The notes beneath the pieces were generated by a model, which was given only the letters and a program-made list of their open reading frames with translations, ran no database searches and was not told the DNA's origin. From assembly GCA_021234155.1 (NCBI GenBank), contig JAJEKV010000040.1, positions 6,413,278 to 6,477,277 on the forward strand: 64,000 bases of DNA, in the 5' to 3' direction. Every line of letters begins with the position of its first letter. Position 1 is the first letter of the stretch. The position numbers and the translations under genes were made by a program. Below are positions 1-10,741 of this stretch, piece by piece. The stretch is from Isoetes taiwanensis. Its lineage: Eukaryota > Streptophyta > Lycopodiopsida > Isoetales > Isoetaceae.

Positions 1-400
1 TAGCCTCGTGAGTTAGCCGCTTCTATCACCAAATTAGCCAAGCCTTTATCTAATATTCACATACAACTACACAATCTCTTCTTTTTTAACATTACTATTT
101 AGTACAGTCAAACGAATACATCAACCAAATCATAGCAAAACCATATTAGAAAGCGTACAAAAACACAAAAGAAACCCCCTATTATTGTGCTATATATTTA
201 CATCATAAAATGTATATACATGTCAGGTGAGTATCCAAGGATATAGCTAATCCTGCATATCCATGACCTCCTGAAGGTATGATCCCAGCATCCGTACTGA
301 AGTCGTGCTCATATCACATGTAGCAGCTAGTCGGGCCTAACCAACTCAACATAACGTGTCCGGATTTGATCATACACCATAATTACATTTCAGTGTCACA
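1..400. repeat. Diverged repeat copy, no gene
   Basis: I see no gene in this stretch. Positions about 230-390 resemble 7380-7570 in the same orientation: shared words include 'ctcctgaa.gtatg', 'gtcgggccta' and 'ggat.tgatcata'. It is therefore a second, diverged copy of the repeat that ends the minus-strand unit at 6.4-7.6 kb. The first 230 bases are AT-rich and show no coding signal. Confidence 0.45.
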
Positions 401-433
401 AAAAGGCACCGCAATAAATAGACAAACGAGACC

Positions 434-1210
434 TTGAGGGTCCTGCTCTGGAATGTGCATGGATAAACAAGGCTAAAGTACAAGCTACAACAGATATATT
501 GAATAAAGCTGATTTAAACCTTTTATGTGAAACATGGGAACAAAAATTTGAACGGACAGTTAGAGGGATATGTGAAATCCGGGACAATTTGGATTTTCAA
601 AGATCCAGACATGACGAAAGGATTTGGGGGAATTGGCTACATATGAAGCATATCAACCTGCGATATATCTAGATTAAAATATAAGGAGGTGACAAAACGA
701 TCTATGTTGGAGCCTGTTACTACGCTCTACTCAACTTGTCGTCATCTGATCGTGTTGGGTTTTCCAAAGATAGACCACTGCATGAACTAAGTATGCAAGC
801 TCTGGAATTATAAGACAGGGGAGAGATGTCAATTGTCGCAGACTTCAATGCATGAGCTGGAGGGCAGTATAAAATTTGTTACTTTGACGAAGATTACTTG
901 TTAGAATAATTAAAGGATCCGAAATTTGAGAGAAAACTAGAGGATAAGAAGGAGAACAACATGGGTAAGTTTTTGCTTGAATTTGATAGCTGTTGTGCTT
1001 TTAAAATCATGAATGGAATCCCTTGATTTCCAGCATCAAGCGATTTGACATGTTTCTCGTGGAATGGAGAAGCCACAGTAGCTTGCTTCAGATAGATCAA
1101 CTTTGGTCACAAGCTTTCAAGTGCTAGATAAGTTTCCAGATAGTGATCAAGCACCCATGTGGTTTGAATTTAAGTTTCATATAGACAATAGAAATGGGCT
1201 CGCTCAAAAC
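434..1210 (+). pseudogene. LINE (non-LTR retrotransposon) endonuclease domain remnant
   Basis: Broken reading frames match the apurinic-type endonuclease (exonuclease-endonuclease-phosphatase fold) that opens ORF2 of L1-like LINEs and nicks target DNA. In order I read LRVLLWNVHG at 434 (the usual start motif), LCETWE near 520, IYVGACYYALLNLSSSD near 700, a SIVADFNA segment near 827 (family GDFNA, holding the catalytic Asp and Asn), DLTCFSWNGEATV near 1044, and SDQAPMW near 1141 in the place of the catalytic SDH motif (here SDQ). Stop codons follow NVHG and DFNA, and frames shift several times. No reverse transcriptase follows on this strand, so it is a dead fragment. The assignment rests on motif order and spacing. 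Confidence 0.6.
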
Positions 1211-1839
1211 TTCCAACAGAAAATTTGAATCCACAGAAAAAATTGAAGTAGGAAAATGCTTGTCAAATCTTTTGATAGGATATATGAAAACTGGTAGTAT
1301 AGAGCATGATTCCCAGACACTTTCTAGTACGCTTATCATAGCACAATTTGTCATTTGAACTCTCGCCAATTTTTGCCAGAAGTATTTCTATCATAAATCA
1401 AGTCATACTTGCTTAAAATGCCATCTGTGCTTCTTAAGGTATGGTTTGAACATCATATCTTCTCTCAATGTTCAAGCCATAGCACAAGATAATTGAATTG
1501 CATTGAGTTGTTTCTTATTGTCCATTACACAAGATAATAGAATCATATTGAATTAAGTTGATTTTTATTGTCCATGAGGATTAAATGGTCTAGAGGCCCT
1601 ATACAAGAAGGGCACATATGCCCATCACTATGCAAGATCTAATAACCCCTGCCAATAAGGGTTTCAAAGGAATAATCTTAACATTCGTAAGCTGGTTGAT
1701 GAATATATGCACAGAACGACTTCAATGTGGGCCCAGAATGGCTCATAGATCAAGAACCTCCATGATATAAGATGCTAGTACCATTGTCAAGTGTCAGTAA
1801 AAGCACATATAGTGGCTGGGTGTAACTAACCCAACATCT
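1211..1839. other. Non-coding AT-rich stretch
   Basis: No convincing gene. The words 'ttgaattgcattgagttg' (about 1490) and 'attgaattaagttg' (about 1549) resemble 'ttgaattgaattgaatg' near 6330, each followed by 'tt(a)ttgtcca'. These may be related LINE or SINE tails, but I cannot assign a family. Confidence 0.3.
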
Positions 1840-1944
1840 TTGCTCTGCCCCTTTTCTTCCAACTTTTCCTTTCTTTAGGGTTCTCTTTACGCCACTACTT
1901 TCAATTGATTGCCCTAAAACTGTTTCATAACAACGATCCGAGCT
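1840..1944 (+). promoter_or_regulatory. Relic of a ribosomal-protein-gene promoter/leader
   Basis: Directly upstream of the uL4 pseudogene lies a pyrimidine-rich tract (about 1846-1880) with a telo-box-like TAGGGTT at 1876-1882. Plant ribosomal protein genes commonly carry telo-boxes and pyrimidine-rich leaders near the transcription start. Its position suggests the copy kept its 5' leader. That would fit a DNA-level duplication or a retrocopy of a full-length mRNA. Activity cannot be judged. Confidence 0.35.
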
Positions 1945-2148
1945 ACGGTGGCTTGACCTGCGGTAATGGTGCAAGTAGTCGAAGGATCTACAGAAACTAA
2001 GGTAGTTTCATTGGGGGATGTGTTCAAAGCTCCAATCCAGATAGATATAGTGCAAGAGGTTCATATGATCTTGCAAAAAACAAATGATTGCCCTATGCCA
2101 TGGGCACCAAAGCAGGGCACCAGACTTCTGTTGAATCATGAGGTTCGC
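1945..2148 (+). pseudogene. RPL4: Ribosomal protein uL4 (RPL4) 5' fragment, pseudogene
   Basis: The translation matches the N-terminus of cytosolic 60S ribosomal protein uL4, an rRNA-binding protein that lines the peptide exit tunnel: PAVMVQVVEG, then VFKAPIQIDIVQEVHMILQK, then in the next frame AGHQTSVES followed by TGA where the family has Trp, then Gly. The expected start ATG reads ACG at 1945-1947. An Arg codon near position 5 is TGA, a Thr has become Met, and a one-base shift lies around 2108-2112. Several changes are C-to-T transitions, as expected for decayed methylated CpG. Homology stops near 2148, so only about the first 70 residues remain. It cannot encode a functional protein. Confidence 0.75.
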
Positions 2149-2539
2149 ACAATCCTAACTTTCTTTCTTGAAAACAAAAGGTTTCTAACTAATGCCATTT
2201 TGTCTCAAAATTTAACATGCTTTATTATATGCAATACATTAATACCCCACTCTTGATGTATACTCTTGATGTATAATCACATAGAAGCCCACCGAAGGTG
2301 GTAATTTCCTATTATATTAGATTTGACAAGAGTTGAATAGGTTTTTGTTCGCACAACTTCTCTAACTTATGCCCAGCAATGTTGAGCACATTACTAGTCT
2401 TTTTAAGAAAGCGTGCATAGGTATTGCTTCAAGTGATCCAAGTCTGCATCATCGTCCACTTTTATACAGCATGCTTCTATATGCATGTTCCATCTGGAAA
2501 GGCACCTCCACATCCCCCAAAAAAAAAAAAAAAAAACCC
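2149..2539. other. No gene; oligo-A run
   Basis: No coding signal is recognised. An A-run of about 19 bases (about 2519-2537) is flanked by C-runs. It may be a retroposon tail or simple sequence. Confidence 0.3.
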
Positions 2540-3760
2540 CCTTTTTTAGAAGGAAGGAAGGAAGTATATTTTAACATCCACGAAGTAAGAGTAGATTTTT
2601 TCATTAATCCGTAAAAGTCATACATAGTCTGCTATAAAATAGCAGAAACTTAAAGTCATGAAACCAGAGTGTGCACCTTTAAAGGCAACACAAGGTAAGA
2701 AAAGATTTATTTAACAACAAGTGGAGATGAAAATGAGTAAAATAGATTGAGTTCCAGATGGTAATAACAAACAACTAGGAATTAAACCTTTGTGAAGTCC
2801 CACAAGTTAACTGCCCAAAACTTAGATGTTTCCAATAGTGCAGCATGCTATAGTAGGTGGTCTTTAAAATATGTTTTAGAAAAGTATAGTCCTCCACATT
2901 GCCTACAATACATGCTAATTGTATTGTTAAACAAGTTAAAGATTTGCAATTGAGCAGTAGCCATATGCTGAAGCCGGAGATGAAAGAGGGATGTAAGAGG
3001 CAGGTCAAACATCGTGGTGACAGGTGGTGGCCAAGTCAGAATCATTGCACGATGGAATAAAAAATATAGTTATAAACCCAGTAGAAATCCTTCTTTGAAT
3101 CAAACTGGCAGCTGATATTCCTTGTTCCATTCTCCATGAGCAAGTTGGAGGCCTCTTCAGTAGCCATTATGTGAGTAATATTTCTCTCTGTATCTGCTTA
3201 GCTGCATGTCTGTCACATTTCTAGTTCTAATATGACTTAGATCCAAGGCCATTATATATACAAGATTTTGAAGCAATGTCTTCCATTTAGACCATCTTTT
3301 GACAATAACGTATATGGTATTCATTCTAGCATATTGGCGAGCAAGAGATCTCGTCTCTGCAAGATGATAGAATATATGGGGTTGTGGATTTAACTCGAAG
3401 AGCTCGAGTCAAGCGGAGTCAAAAAGGCTTGTTGAACATGCTCCAAATCCTCCCATGTGTGAAGCGATCTCGCAAGACCCCATACTTCTACATTATATAT
3501 CAGAATTGGCTTACCAAGCAATCCATATGATGGGCGCAATCTCATAGAGCTATGCTTGATGATAATTATTCTGCATATCATACAAGACCTTCCAACCCGC
3601 AATGACCCTTCAGTATTCTGGCAAAAATTGCTAAGGGCACCTAGATATTGTATCATATTGATAGAGATAAGTACTAAAAGATCCACATCATCTACATACA
3701 GCAACTCATGATACAATGAGCAAGACTTGCCCCTCCACCTCCGTGTTGGGCAATCCAATC
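2540..3760 (-). pseudogene. LINE reverse transcriptase and C-terminal region remnant
   Basis: On the minus strand an open frame of 122 codons (3390-3758) contains the RT active-site strand as YVDDVDLL (family FADD/YADD). It then has an LSNFCQ segment and LLGKPILIYNVEVWG, which matches the conserved 'LYGxEVWG' block after the RT thumb of L1-like LINEs. Further 3' (about 3390 down to 3060), other frames continue with RQYARMN and related blocks. The 5' part of ORF2, including the endonuclease, is absent, as in typical 5'-truncated LINE copies. The 3' end near 2540 resembles the end of the minus-strand unit at 6375 (ATTAAT.AAAAATC, then CCTTCTT.AAAAA). Confidence 0.6.
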
Positions 3761-4603
3761 CTCAAGCTAGTCAATGTAAACCCATAGAGTGTTGGAGCGA
3801 AGAAGTTATAACTGGCATGATATTCTCATAAAATAGAATTGATTCCTTGGACATAACTCAGTATTACAGTAATGAAATGATATATCTAATGAAATAGTAA
3901 TACTCTAGTAAATATAACCATCGCATGCTGAAGATAAAGAACCTTTACACGCTTTCTTATAAGATCTTCTAACATCATGATAAAATTCTTAGCACTTTCA
4001 AACCTCAAATTGTCTTTTACATCAAACATTAAACCATACTTGTCATTCTTGCGTTAAATGGCATAGTTTGATATAATTTGATGCAAAAATGCGATGCAAA
4101 TCAGCTCTATTCATCATGCTCATAATCTTATAAGAGTTTCATCAATCAAAACGTTGCAGAATTTTAGAGATCATTTGGCAACTTATGCTTGTTCAGATAT
4201 ATCAAATGTGGTGCCAAAACATGGTGCATTTGAGGTTGATCTGCAAGGATCCTTTGAGGCAAAGCATGTTGGGTCATGTTCATAATCCCACAAATATTTC
4301 TTTCATCAAAACATTGCATGCTGACATCTTGTACTTGTTCAAATATATCAAATTTGGTGGTAAAATGTGGTGTAAGTTAGATTGATCATACTCTTTCGTT
4401 ATGCTTATAATCTCGCAAAAATTCTTCGAGGCAAATCATGGTGGATTTAAGAATGACAAAGGAATCTGATTACATCACATAAACGAGGAGCATAAAATTC
4501 TAAAAATGGAAGAATATAAAATAAAGTTTTTCCAGTTTAGGAAAACTCTTCTTCATTCTAGAAGCATTTAATGTCATTTCATTTTATCTTTGTGATTTGG
4601 CAG
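3761..4603. repeat. Intergenic or large intron; imperfect direct repeats
   Basis: No ectodomain exon for the kinase downstream is recognised. Between about 4095 and 4410 three imperfect units share 'tcatgctcataat', 'atcaaaacgttgca/acattgca' and 'cttgttcaaatatatcaaat'. This is a decayed tandem or dispersed repeat with a spacing of roughly 110-170 bp. Confidence 0.4.
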
Positions 4604-6268
4604 AGTTTAACTATTCAACTACATCCTACGGGAAAATACTTGGTATCAGCATAGCTGCCTTAGGAGCATTTGTTCTCATTTGCTTAACTACTTTTTTATT
4701 TTGGAAAAGGCATAAGAAGTTAATGCGCGTCAAAGAAGCAAAATATCAAGGTAAGATTCCATATGTTAGATGTATGGATTTAAGCCATTTTAGATACTAA
4801 ATTCTTACTTTTGAATTCAGAATTCAAGAATATCGAAAACAAGCCAAATATGTATAGTTATAATGAACTAAAAGTCGCTACAAAGGGGTTTCATCAACAA
4901 AACAAACTTGGCGAAGGTGGATATGGTGTTGTTTATAAGGTATCCAAATACAAGGATAATTTATATGTGGCTTAAAGATATTCCTCCGCCTAATATTGGT
5001 ATAATGTGTGCAGGTCATAAATCAATTGCATGAGTAACATAGTACTGCATATAATTTTCAGTTTAATTTGATTGCTTGGCCTTTAGTCCATGTCCTAGTT
5101 TCATTTGGGCTCTTGTCCATGCTTTGAATCGTCCCATCGTCTTCTTTGGGCTTCATGGACGTTAAAAGTTTTCGATTCTATTCTCTCATGGATGTTAAAG
5201 ATACCCAATTCTTTTTGTTCCAGGGAGTCCTGCTAGATGGCACCATTGTAGCTGTTAAAAAATTATCATCAAAATTAGATAGAGAGTTGGCATCATCAGA
5301 GCCAAATAAACAAGAATTTATGAATGAAATATCTGTGATATCAACAGCGAAACACCGTAATTTGGTGAAACTACTTGGATGTTGCATCGAAGGGGATCAC
5401 AGAATTCTGGTCTTGGAATTCCTGGAAAACAATAGCCTTCAACAAGCATTGCTGGGTATTATTTAACTCCTTTCACTTGCTCTTTTCTTGTTTAATATTT
5501 GGATATGTTATAGGTCCAAGTAAGTTATACATCGATTGGCCAACGCGATATAATATATGTGTGGAAGTAGCAACAGGCATTGCTTATTTGCATGAAGAAT
5601 CACTTCCCAGAATAATTCATCGTGATATTAAAGCTAGTAATATACTTTTAGACAAAATGTTACATCCAAAAATTGCAGACTTTGGGATAGCCAAACTTAT
5701 TGGAGATGAACAAACCCATATTAGCACTAAAGTCGTTGGAACACTGTAAGTTTATCAGACAAATACATGTATCTTCTTGATTATTAAATATCTCTAATAG
5801 CATTATATTGTGTTTGGAACAAAGTGGCTATTTATCTCCAGAATATGCGACGCGTGGCCAACTCACAGAAAAATTAGATGTTTATAGTTTTGGAGTGCTT
5901 GCATTGGAAATAATTAGTGGCAGGAACAATCTTGATTTATCCCTACCACCAGACGAGATTTATCTATTGGAATGGGTGAGCGTTACCATCTTCGTGCGTT
6001 TCATCGAGTACTTTAATGGCATGGGTGATTCTTATCAAATTTTACATTATAGGTTTTGCAACTAAACAAGACAAACTCTGTTCTTCAAGTAATTGACCCC
6101 AATCTTGGGAATCGCTATGTAAAAGAAGAAGCCATGGCAGTTATTGAGGCTGCCATCCTTTGCATACAAGCTTCTCCAAACAAACGTCCAATGATGTCAA
6201 AGGTTGTTAATATGCTTACTAGACCTAGCAAAATTACATCTTCTATCAACCAAGATATCATTATTTGA
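4604..6268 (+). CDS. Receptor-like Ser/Thr kinase: transmembrane segment plus full kinase domain, six exons
   Basis: Exons placed by GT-AG boundaries and reading phase: 4604-4750, 4821-4939, 5224-5455, 5514-5745, 5825-5975, 6053-6268. Exon 1 carries a hydrophobic helix ([20 protein letters not shown]) followed by basic residues. The kinase then shows the glycine loop [16 protein letters not shown] with the ATP-binding Lys, [46 protein letters not shown] and the final RP in NKRPMM. The stop is at 6266-6268. All catalytic residues are present and the frame is open. The layout (membrane helix, short juxtamembrane, kinase) and motifs fit the cysteine-rich (DUF26) or related receptor-kinase classes acting at the plasma membrane. 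No signal peptide or ectodomain exon is visible upstream, so it is either 5'-truncated or its first exons lie beyond recognition. Confidence 0.8.
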
Positions 6269-6374
6269 AGTTCATATTTAAACTACGTATATCAAGGGCA
6301 CATATGCTACATGCTTACCTTAATAACTGAATTGAATTGAATTGAATGTTTTTTATCGTCCATGGACAAAAATT
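6269..6374. other. Short spacer 3' of the kinase
   Basis: Contains 'gaattgaattgaattgaatg' followed by 'tttatcgtccatgg', similar to about 1545-1580. No gene. Confidence 0.3.
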
Positions 6375-7570
6375 TATTTATTTATTTATTATTATTATTA
6401 TTTTTTTTAAGAAGAAAGGGAAGATTTTTATTAATCATGAGAGATTACATAAAGTGGAGTAGGGGATAGTAAAAATCCCTACTTGGAGATTAGCCTTCTG
6501 CCTCAGAAGGAATACATGAAAGGAGTCCTCAAGAACTGCAAAAAGGAAGTATTTATATCTGAACAATCTTGGGAGCCTGGTAAGATAGATAGGAGGCTCA
6601 GATGATTGTGTGTGGGGAGGTGAAGGTGGTGGTGGGGTGGTGAGGGGAGCCGAGACTCGGGATCTTGGGGAGGGGAAGGGAGATGGTGGTCGGTGGCGAA
6701 TGGGATGGAAGGGGGTGAAAGAAATGGAAGGGGGGATAACCTGCTGCAACGGGGGAGTGACATAAGCATCCTCGACATGTCCTTGGCTATCTATAGGGTG
6801 TGCAAGCCAAAGAATCTGTGACCATTCAGGGGCAAAAGCATACAACCAAACTGGGGGAGTTTTCTGAACCAATTCTTCACCCTTTTTGACAAACTGCTGT
6901 CTATGATGGTAGTACATATTTCTGAACAGCGCAAACTGCTTCTCCGTGAGAAGGCACTCAAAAATTGAGAGGAGCCGATCCAAGGACAACATCTGGTATC
7001 CATGCAGCATAATAGGGAACATATACATTGCAACTGGAAGAACATCGGGGATACTCCAGCTATTGGCAAAGAGCCAAGTCCAGGCACCCTCCGGGGAGAG
7101 GTCTTCAATCTGTGGTTTGCAGGAGAGTCTGGTTGTGATTGAATTCAGTAGCTCTGTATGAGACAAAAGCATCAACTCTTAGGTTCATGCTGCTACATAC
7201 AAAAATTGGCCTATGTGACCCAATACAGGAGCGCAGCAGGCGTATTAATGCCCAGATTAAAAAAATCTCCGCCCAAAGGGTTTTCGTGTAAAAAATAGTG
7301 GCAACAGTAAGACTGCTGATAAGCTGTACAAATATACATATGTACATGATCAAGTATTTTCTGCTCATCAAATGGTTGTCCGGGAACATGTCTGAGCCCT
7401 CAGATCCATGATCTCCTGAATGTATGCTCCTAGTGATCGCACCGAAGCCATGTTCAGTATCATGTGGGTCGGGCCTAGCCAAGAGAGCATAGCGTGCTCG
7501 GATCTGATCATATGCCGGGCAACTCCAGAAAGTGTGACATTCATCCTCCGAACCTGATCATATGTCGTGA
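6375..7570 (-). mobile_element. Minus-strand retroposon-like unit with a 246-aa ORF
   Basis: The minus strand has an ORF of 246 codons (7175-6435) that I do not recognise. Its first 130 residues are Trp/Tyr-rich (for example WTWLFANSWSIPDV, FRNMYYHHRQQFVKK, VWLYAFAPEWSQILWL) and the middle is proline-rich. The upstream part (7176-7480) continues similar sequence in broken frames. On the minus strand the unit ends with AATAAAAATC, then CTTCTTAAAAAAAA and a (TAA)n/(AATA)n tail at about 6410-6371, which is the form of a polyadenylated retroposon. A diverged copy of its far end occurs at 230-390. It could be a LINE ORF1, a retrocopy of a host gene, or an unclassified element. Confidence 0.4.
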
Positions 7571-7789
7571 TCCAAAGAACTAGAGTGCCTAGTGTTTTTG
7601 GACTTTATTATTTTATCATATTAGGGCATGTTATAGGCCAAGGTTTGATCAAGGGGAATTTGTACTGTGAAGTTTATGATATGGTACATGGTAAGCAACG
7701 AATGTTCTAAATATTTGACAGAGGTATGGATAAGCTCTGAATATGAACTCAACTATTATATATACAAGTGGTTGTACTATGAGAAAGTA
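7571..7789. other. Spacer, nothing recognised
   Basis: AT-rich and non-coding. Confidence 0.3.
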
Positions 7790-8415
7790 CAAATTCTGAG
7801 CCATCCAATGAAGATTCAATAAAGAACCTTTTAGATTCTCCAAGATTCAAGAAAAATTCTCCTAGATTCTCAAAGATGTTATGAAAATTCCATTAGATTC
7901 TCTTCACATTCCCATAGATTCCTTAAGATTCTCTTGGGATTCCCCCTAGATTCTCAAAGATTATCCCAAATTTCCTCTAGATTTTGTAAGATTGTATTAG
8001 ATTCTCCTAGATTCCTTTGGATTCTATAAAGATTCCCCTAGATTTTCCAAGATCCCATCAAGGTTCCTCTAGATTTTCAAGAATTTTATAAAGATTTTGC
8101 TAGATTCCCTTGATCCTCCAAGATTCTACGTAGATTCTCTTAAATTCACTTAGATTCTCTAGATTCTCCAAGATTCCATCAAGATTCCCTAATATTCTCA
8201 AGCATTTTATGAAAATTCCCTTATATTCCCAAACATTCCCTTGAGATTCCCATAGATTCCACTCAGATTTCCCTCTGTTCCCATAGATTCCCAAGATTCT
8301 ATGTAGATTCCCTTGGATTCTATAAAAGATTCTCTTGAGATTCCTCTAGATTCTTAAAGATTGTCCCAAATGTCCTCTAGATTTTGTAAGATTGTATATA
8401 GATTCTTCTAGATTC
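7790..8415. repeat. GATTC-rich degenerate minisatellite array
   Basis: About 620 bp built from variants of 'cctagattctc(a)aagatt'. The core GATTC recurs every 8-20 bases on the plus strand, so GAATC recurs on the minus strand. Unit length is irregular and units are diverged, so it is an old array. It stops exactly where the TGTGACGC LTR begins at 8416. Open frames in it are repeat artefacts. Confidence 0.8.
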
Positions 8416-9142
8416 TGTGACGCTCCCAAAATCTATACGATGCTCCCATTGTATAAATACGGGACTTCCCCTCCCGTGGCGACTACATCACCATGGTCGG
8501 GCCCTCCGTCATACTCAGATCATTTGGGATGGCCAAGTGTCCGGGCGAGGAACACGGAGGTGTTACCCACGTCCTCTATGGGAATCCTATACAGCAGAAG
8601 CGAACATACATGTTAGCATACATCAATCATGCTCAGAATAATATACCACCATGAAGGGTGGCCCATCCATCATCATCAACGAACTAACAATACAATACCA
8701 ATATAACATCATAAATAACCCACCATAACAAGGGCGTTACCCTGGGCTCAGACTCCATAGGGTCAACTGACGGTCAGGGTCTCAAGATATCAGCAGACGG
8801 AAGTATAACATGATGTGGGCTCGCATAAGACAATGGCTAGGGTAGTTCACTCCATCAGCGCCTCCTGTGCATACTTTGCAGATAGGCTGAATCATGCTCT
8901 GACGCAGTTGTAGCCTTTCGGAGATGCAATCTCATGGATTCACCCTATGAGACTACTCCGAGTTACATTTTCACGGGTCCGATGAGGCAGGAAAGGGATG
9001 AACCCCCTCCAGAATCACAATGGTTCCATGGGTGTGCTAGAGGATGCGTGCCACGAGGTGCACAGGAGATGGCCTCCAGACTGAGGCTTAGGGTGTTCTG
9101 CAGGTTCATCGATATGCCCTACTAGCCTGCAGAATTAGAGTA
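8416..9142 (+). mobile_element. Chromovirus-type LTR (TGTGACGC family), probably solo
   Basis: It begins TGTGACGCTCCCAAAATC. This matches the 28-bp LTR start at 15534, which directly follows the polypurine tract of the plus-strand chromovirus, so this LTR reads on the plus strand. Its reverse complement aligns through much of its length with 35624-36371 and 57681-58431; for example the word 'ttgcaaagtatgcacagg' is shared. The 3' end is placed at the last homologous CA near 9142, give or take about 20 bp. I see no clean 5-bp target duplication. The chromovirus pol to its right runs the opposite way, so the two are probably independent insertions. Confidence 0.6.
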
Positions 9143-9187
9143 CATCAGTACTTTACAAAATAATTTAAGTAGTGTGGTTGAAGGGAC

Positions 9188-10545
9188 CCCCCTTTAAAGT
9201 AAAAGAAATATGAATGCAAGAATCCTATCATGCCTAAGGCTTGCATGTCGTCTCGACGTAAGGAATGGCCATATTCCCATTATAGCCGCAGACGAATGCG
9301 TCCTACCATGAATGCCTATATGCCAAGTTTCCCCACCTAAGATGCATGTAAACCCAACCCCTGAAATGATCCCTGTAGGATCCCTCTCATATGATCCTTG
9401 TTGGACCCATAACACAATGCTTACCATCAGGGTTGGAGCTGATCGCATCTTGAATGGTTCGGCCTTGGCATTCTCACATAAAGTCCAGGTAAGTCTTGTC
9501 GAAATCCGCTTTAAGAAACCATGTTGCATCTTCTATGGGTAAGTGCTTCCATTTAACCAAATATTGCAAGATTTGAGTTCGACAGGTTTGCTTATATGCG
9601 CGATCAAGAAGAGCTTCAGGTACAATCTCCAATTGATCCTCGATCATCTCCAGAAGTGTTGGTGTGTCAAGAATCTCTTCTGGATCTGGATTATGCTTCT
9701 TGAGAAGACTTACATGAAAAACTTTATGAATCTTCAAACGTGCAGGTAGATTCAACCGGTAGGCTTGAGAACCTATCCTCTCGGTCATCTCAAAAGGTCC
9801 TGCCCTTTGGGTGCAAGCTTCTTACAATTGCCAATCTTAAGTTTGGCCTGCTTTACCTTAATCTTCAGCCATACGGAGTCACCAACCTGAAATTCCCGTG
9901 ATGTCTGATGCCGATCGGCAAGGCTCTTCTGTCGAGCTCTAGCAGCTAACAAATATGCTCGAACTTCTTCGACTAGTGCTTGCATATTTGTAAGCAATTG
10001 TTGAGACACTTCCACCTTAGAAATCGGGTTATGCCACGTGTCTGGAGTGAGGCATTGATAACCATAATTAATCATGAAAGGAGACATCCTTGAGGACTCC
10101 TGTCTAGTGCTGTTATAGGCAAATTCCACCAAATGGATGTAATCTGCCCATTGTGATTGCTTATTTCAGACATAATTGCATAGTATATCTTCAATTATGC
10201 AATTGGTACGCTCTGTTTGGCCATCCGTCTGTGGGTGATAAGTGGTACTCATAGCCAGCTTAGTTTGAATAGTGTTGAAGAAATCCTTCCAGAAGGCACT
10301 AACAAACTTAGGATCCCGGTCCGATATAATGGTACGGGGCATTCCATGAAGGCGAAAGACCTCCTTCGTAAACAGCAGGGCAGTATCCAATGCAGCATCT
10401 GTGGTACGACATGGCAGAAAGTGTGCCATATTTCTTGAAATTCTGGATCTGCTTCGAATAGGGGGATACATAGGCTAGCACATTACCACTGTCTAACAAT
10501 CGGCCAAGATGAAGCACCAATCAAGCCGGCTTTCCGAAGCGCCCA
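9188..10545 (-). pseudogene. Chromovirus (Ty3/gypsy) integrase-chromodomain remnant
   Basis: Minus-strand frames give the 3' half of gypsy pol. The integrase core reads MAHFLPCRTTDAAL, then ISDRDPKFVSAFWKDFF (second catalytic Asp), then YHPQTDGQTERTN (catalytic Glu), at 10471-10166. The integrase C-terminus follows: MVEFAYNSTRQESS and VGDSVWLK, at 10132-9785. The GPY/chromodomain segment ends with LQYLVKWKHLPIEDATW at 9788-9474. The chromodomain, which helps target integration to chromatin, marks it as a chromovirus (Tekay/Reina-like). Stops and shifts separate the three blocks. RT and RNase H are missing: the element is cut off near 10545. The 9188-9474 sequence aligns with 14.7-15.17 kb of the plus-strand relative. 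Confidence 0.85.
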
Positions 10546-10741
10546 GAAAGGTAGGGCTTATTACATTTCTTCTTCTTCTTTCTTTTATTCCCCCTTTTTT
10601 TTTTAAATCACAATTACCATACATTCATTATACACGAAGGTAAGTGGATGAGTCTTCTGTTATTTTCATGATTCATTCTTTTGCAGAATGGCAAATCGCC
10701 TCACCAAAACTGCAGAATCTGGTCAAGCTTACCTTGACGTA
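10546..10741. other. Leader-like sequence upstream of the hairpin
   Basis: T-rich sequence with a splice-acceptor-like 'ttcttttgcag' ending at 10686. An ORF (10688-10873) runs through the hairpin and looks like chance, not a protein. Confidence 0.3.

Noticed and set aside
2519-2537. Poly(A) tail of the minus-strand LINE
   Set aside because: The A-run is on the plus strand; a minus-strand element's tail would appear as T's.
8100-8294. 64-codon minus-strand ORF rich in GN, W and E repeats
   Set aside because: Direct translation of the GATTC array.
7790-8415. CRISPR-like array
   Set aside because: Units are irregular and diverged with no spacer structure, and the genome is a plant nucleus.
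8416-9142. 3' LTR of the minus-strand chromovirus at 9.2-10.5 kb
   Set aside because: Its TGTGACGC start faces the plus direction, as shown by the PPT-LTR junction at 15533/15534, which is opposite to that pol.
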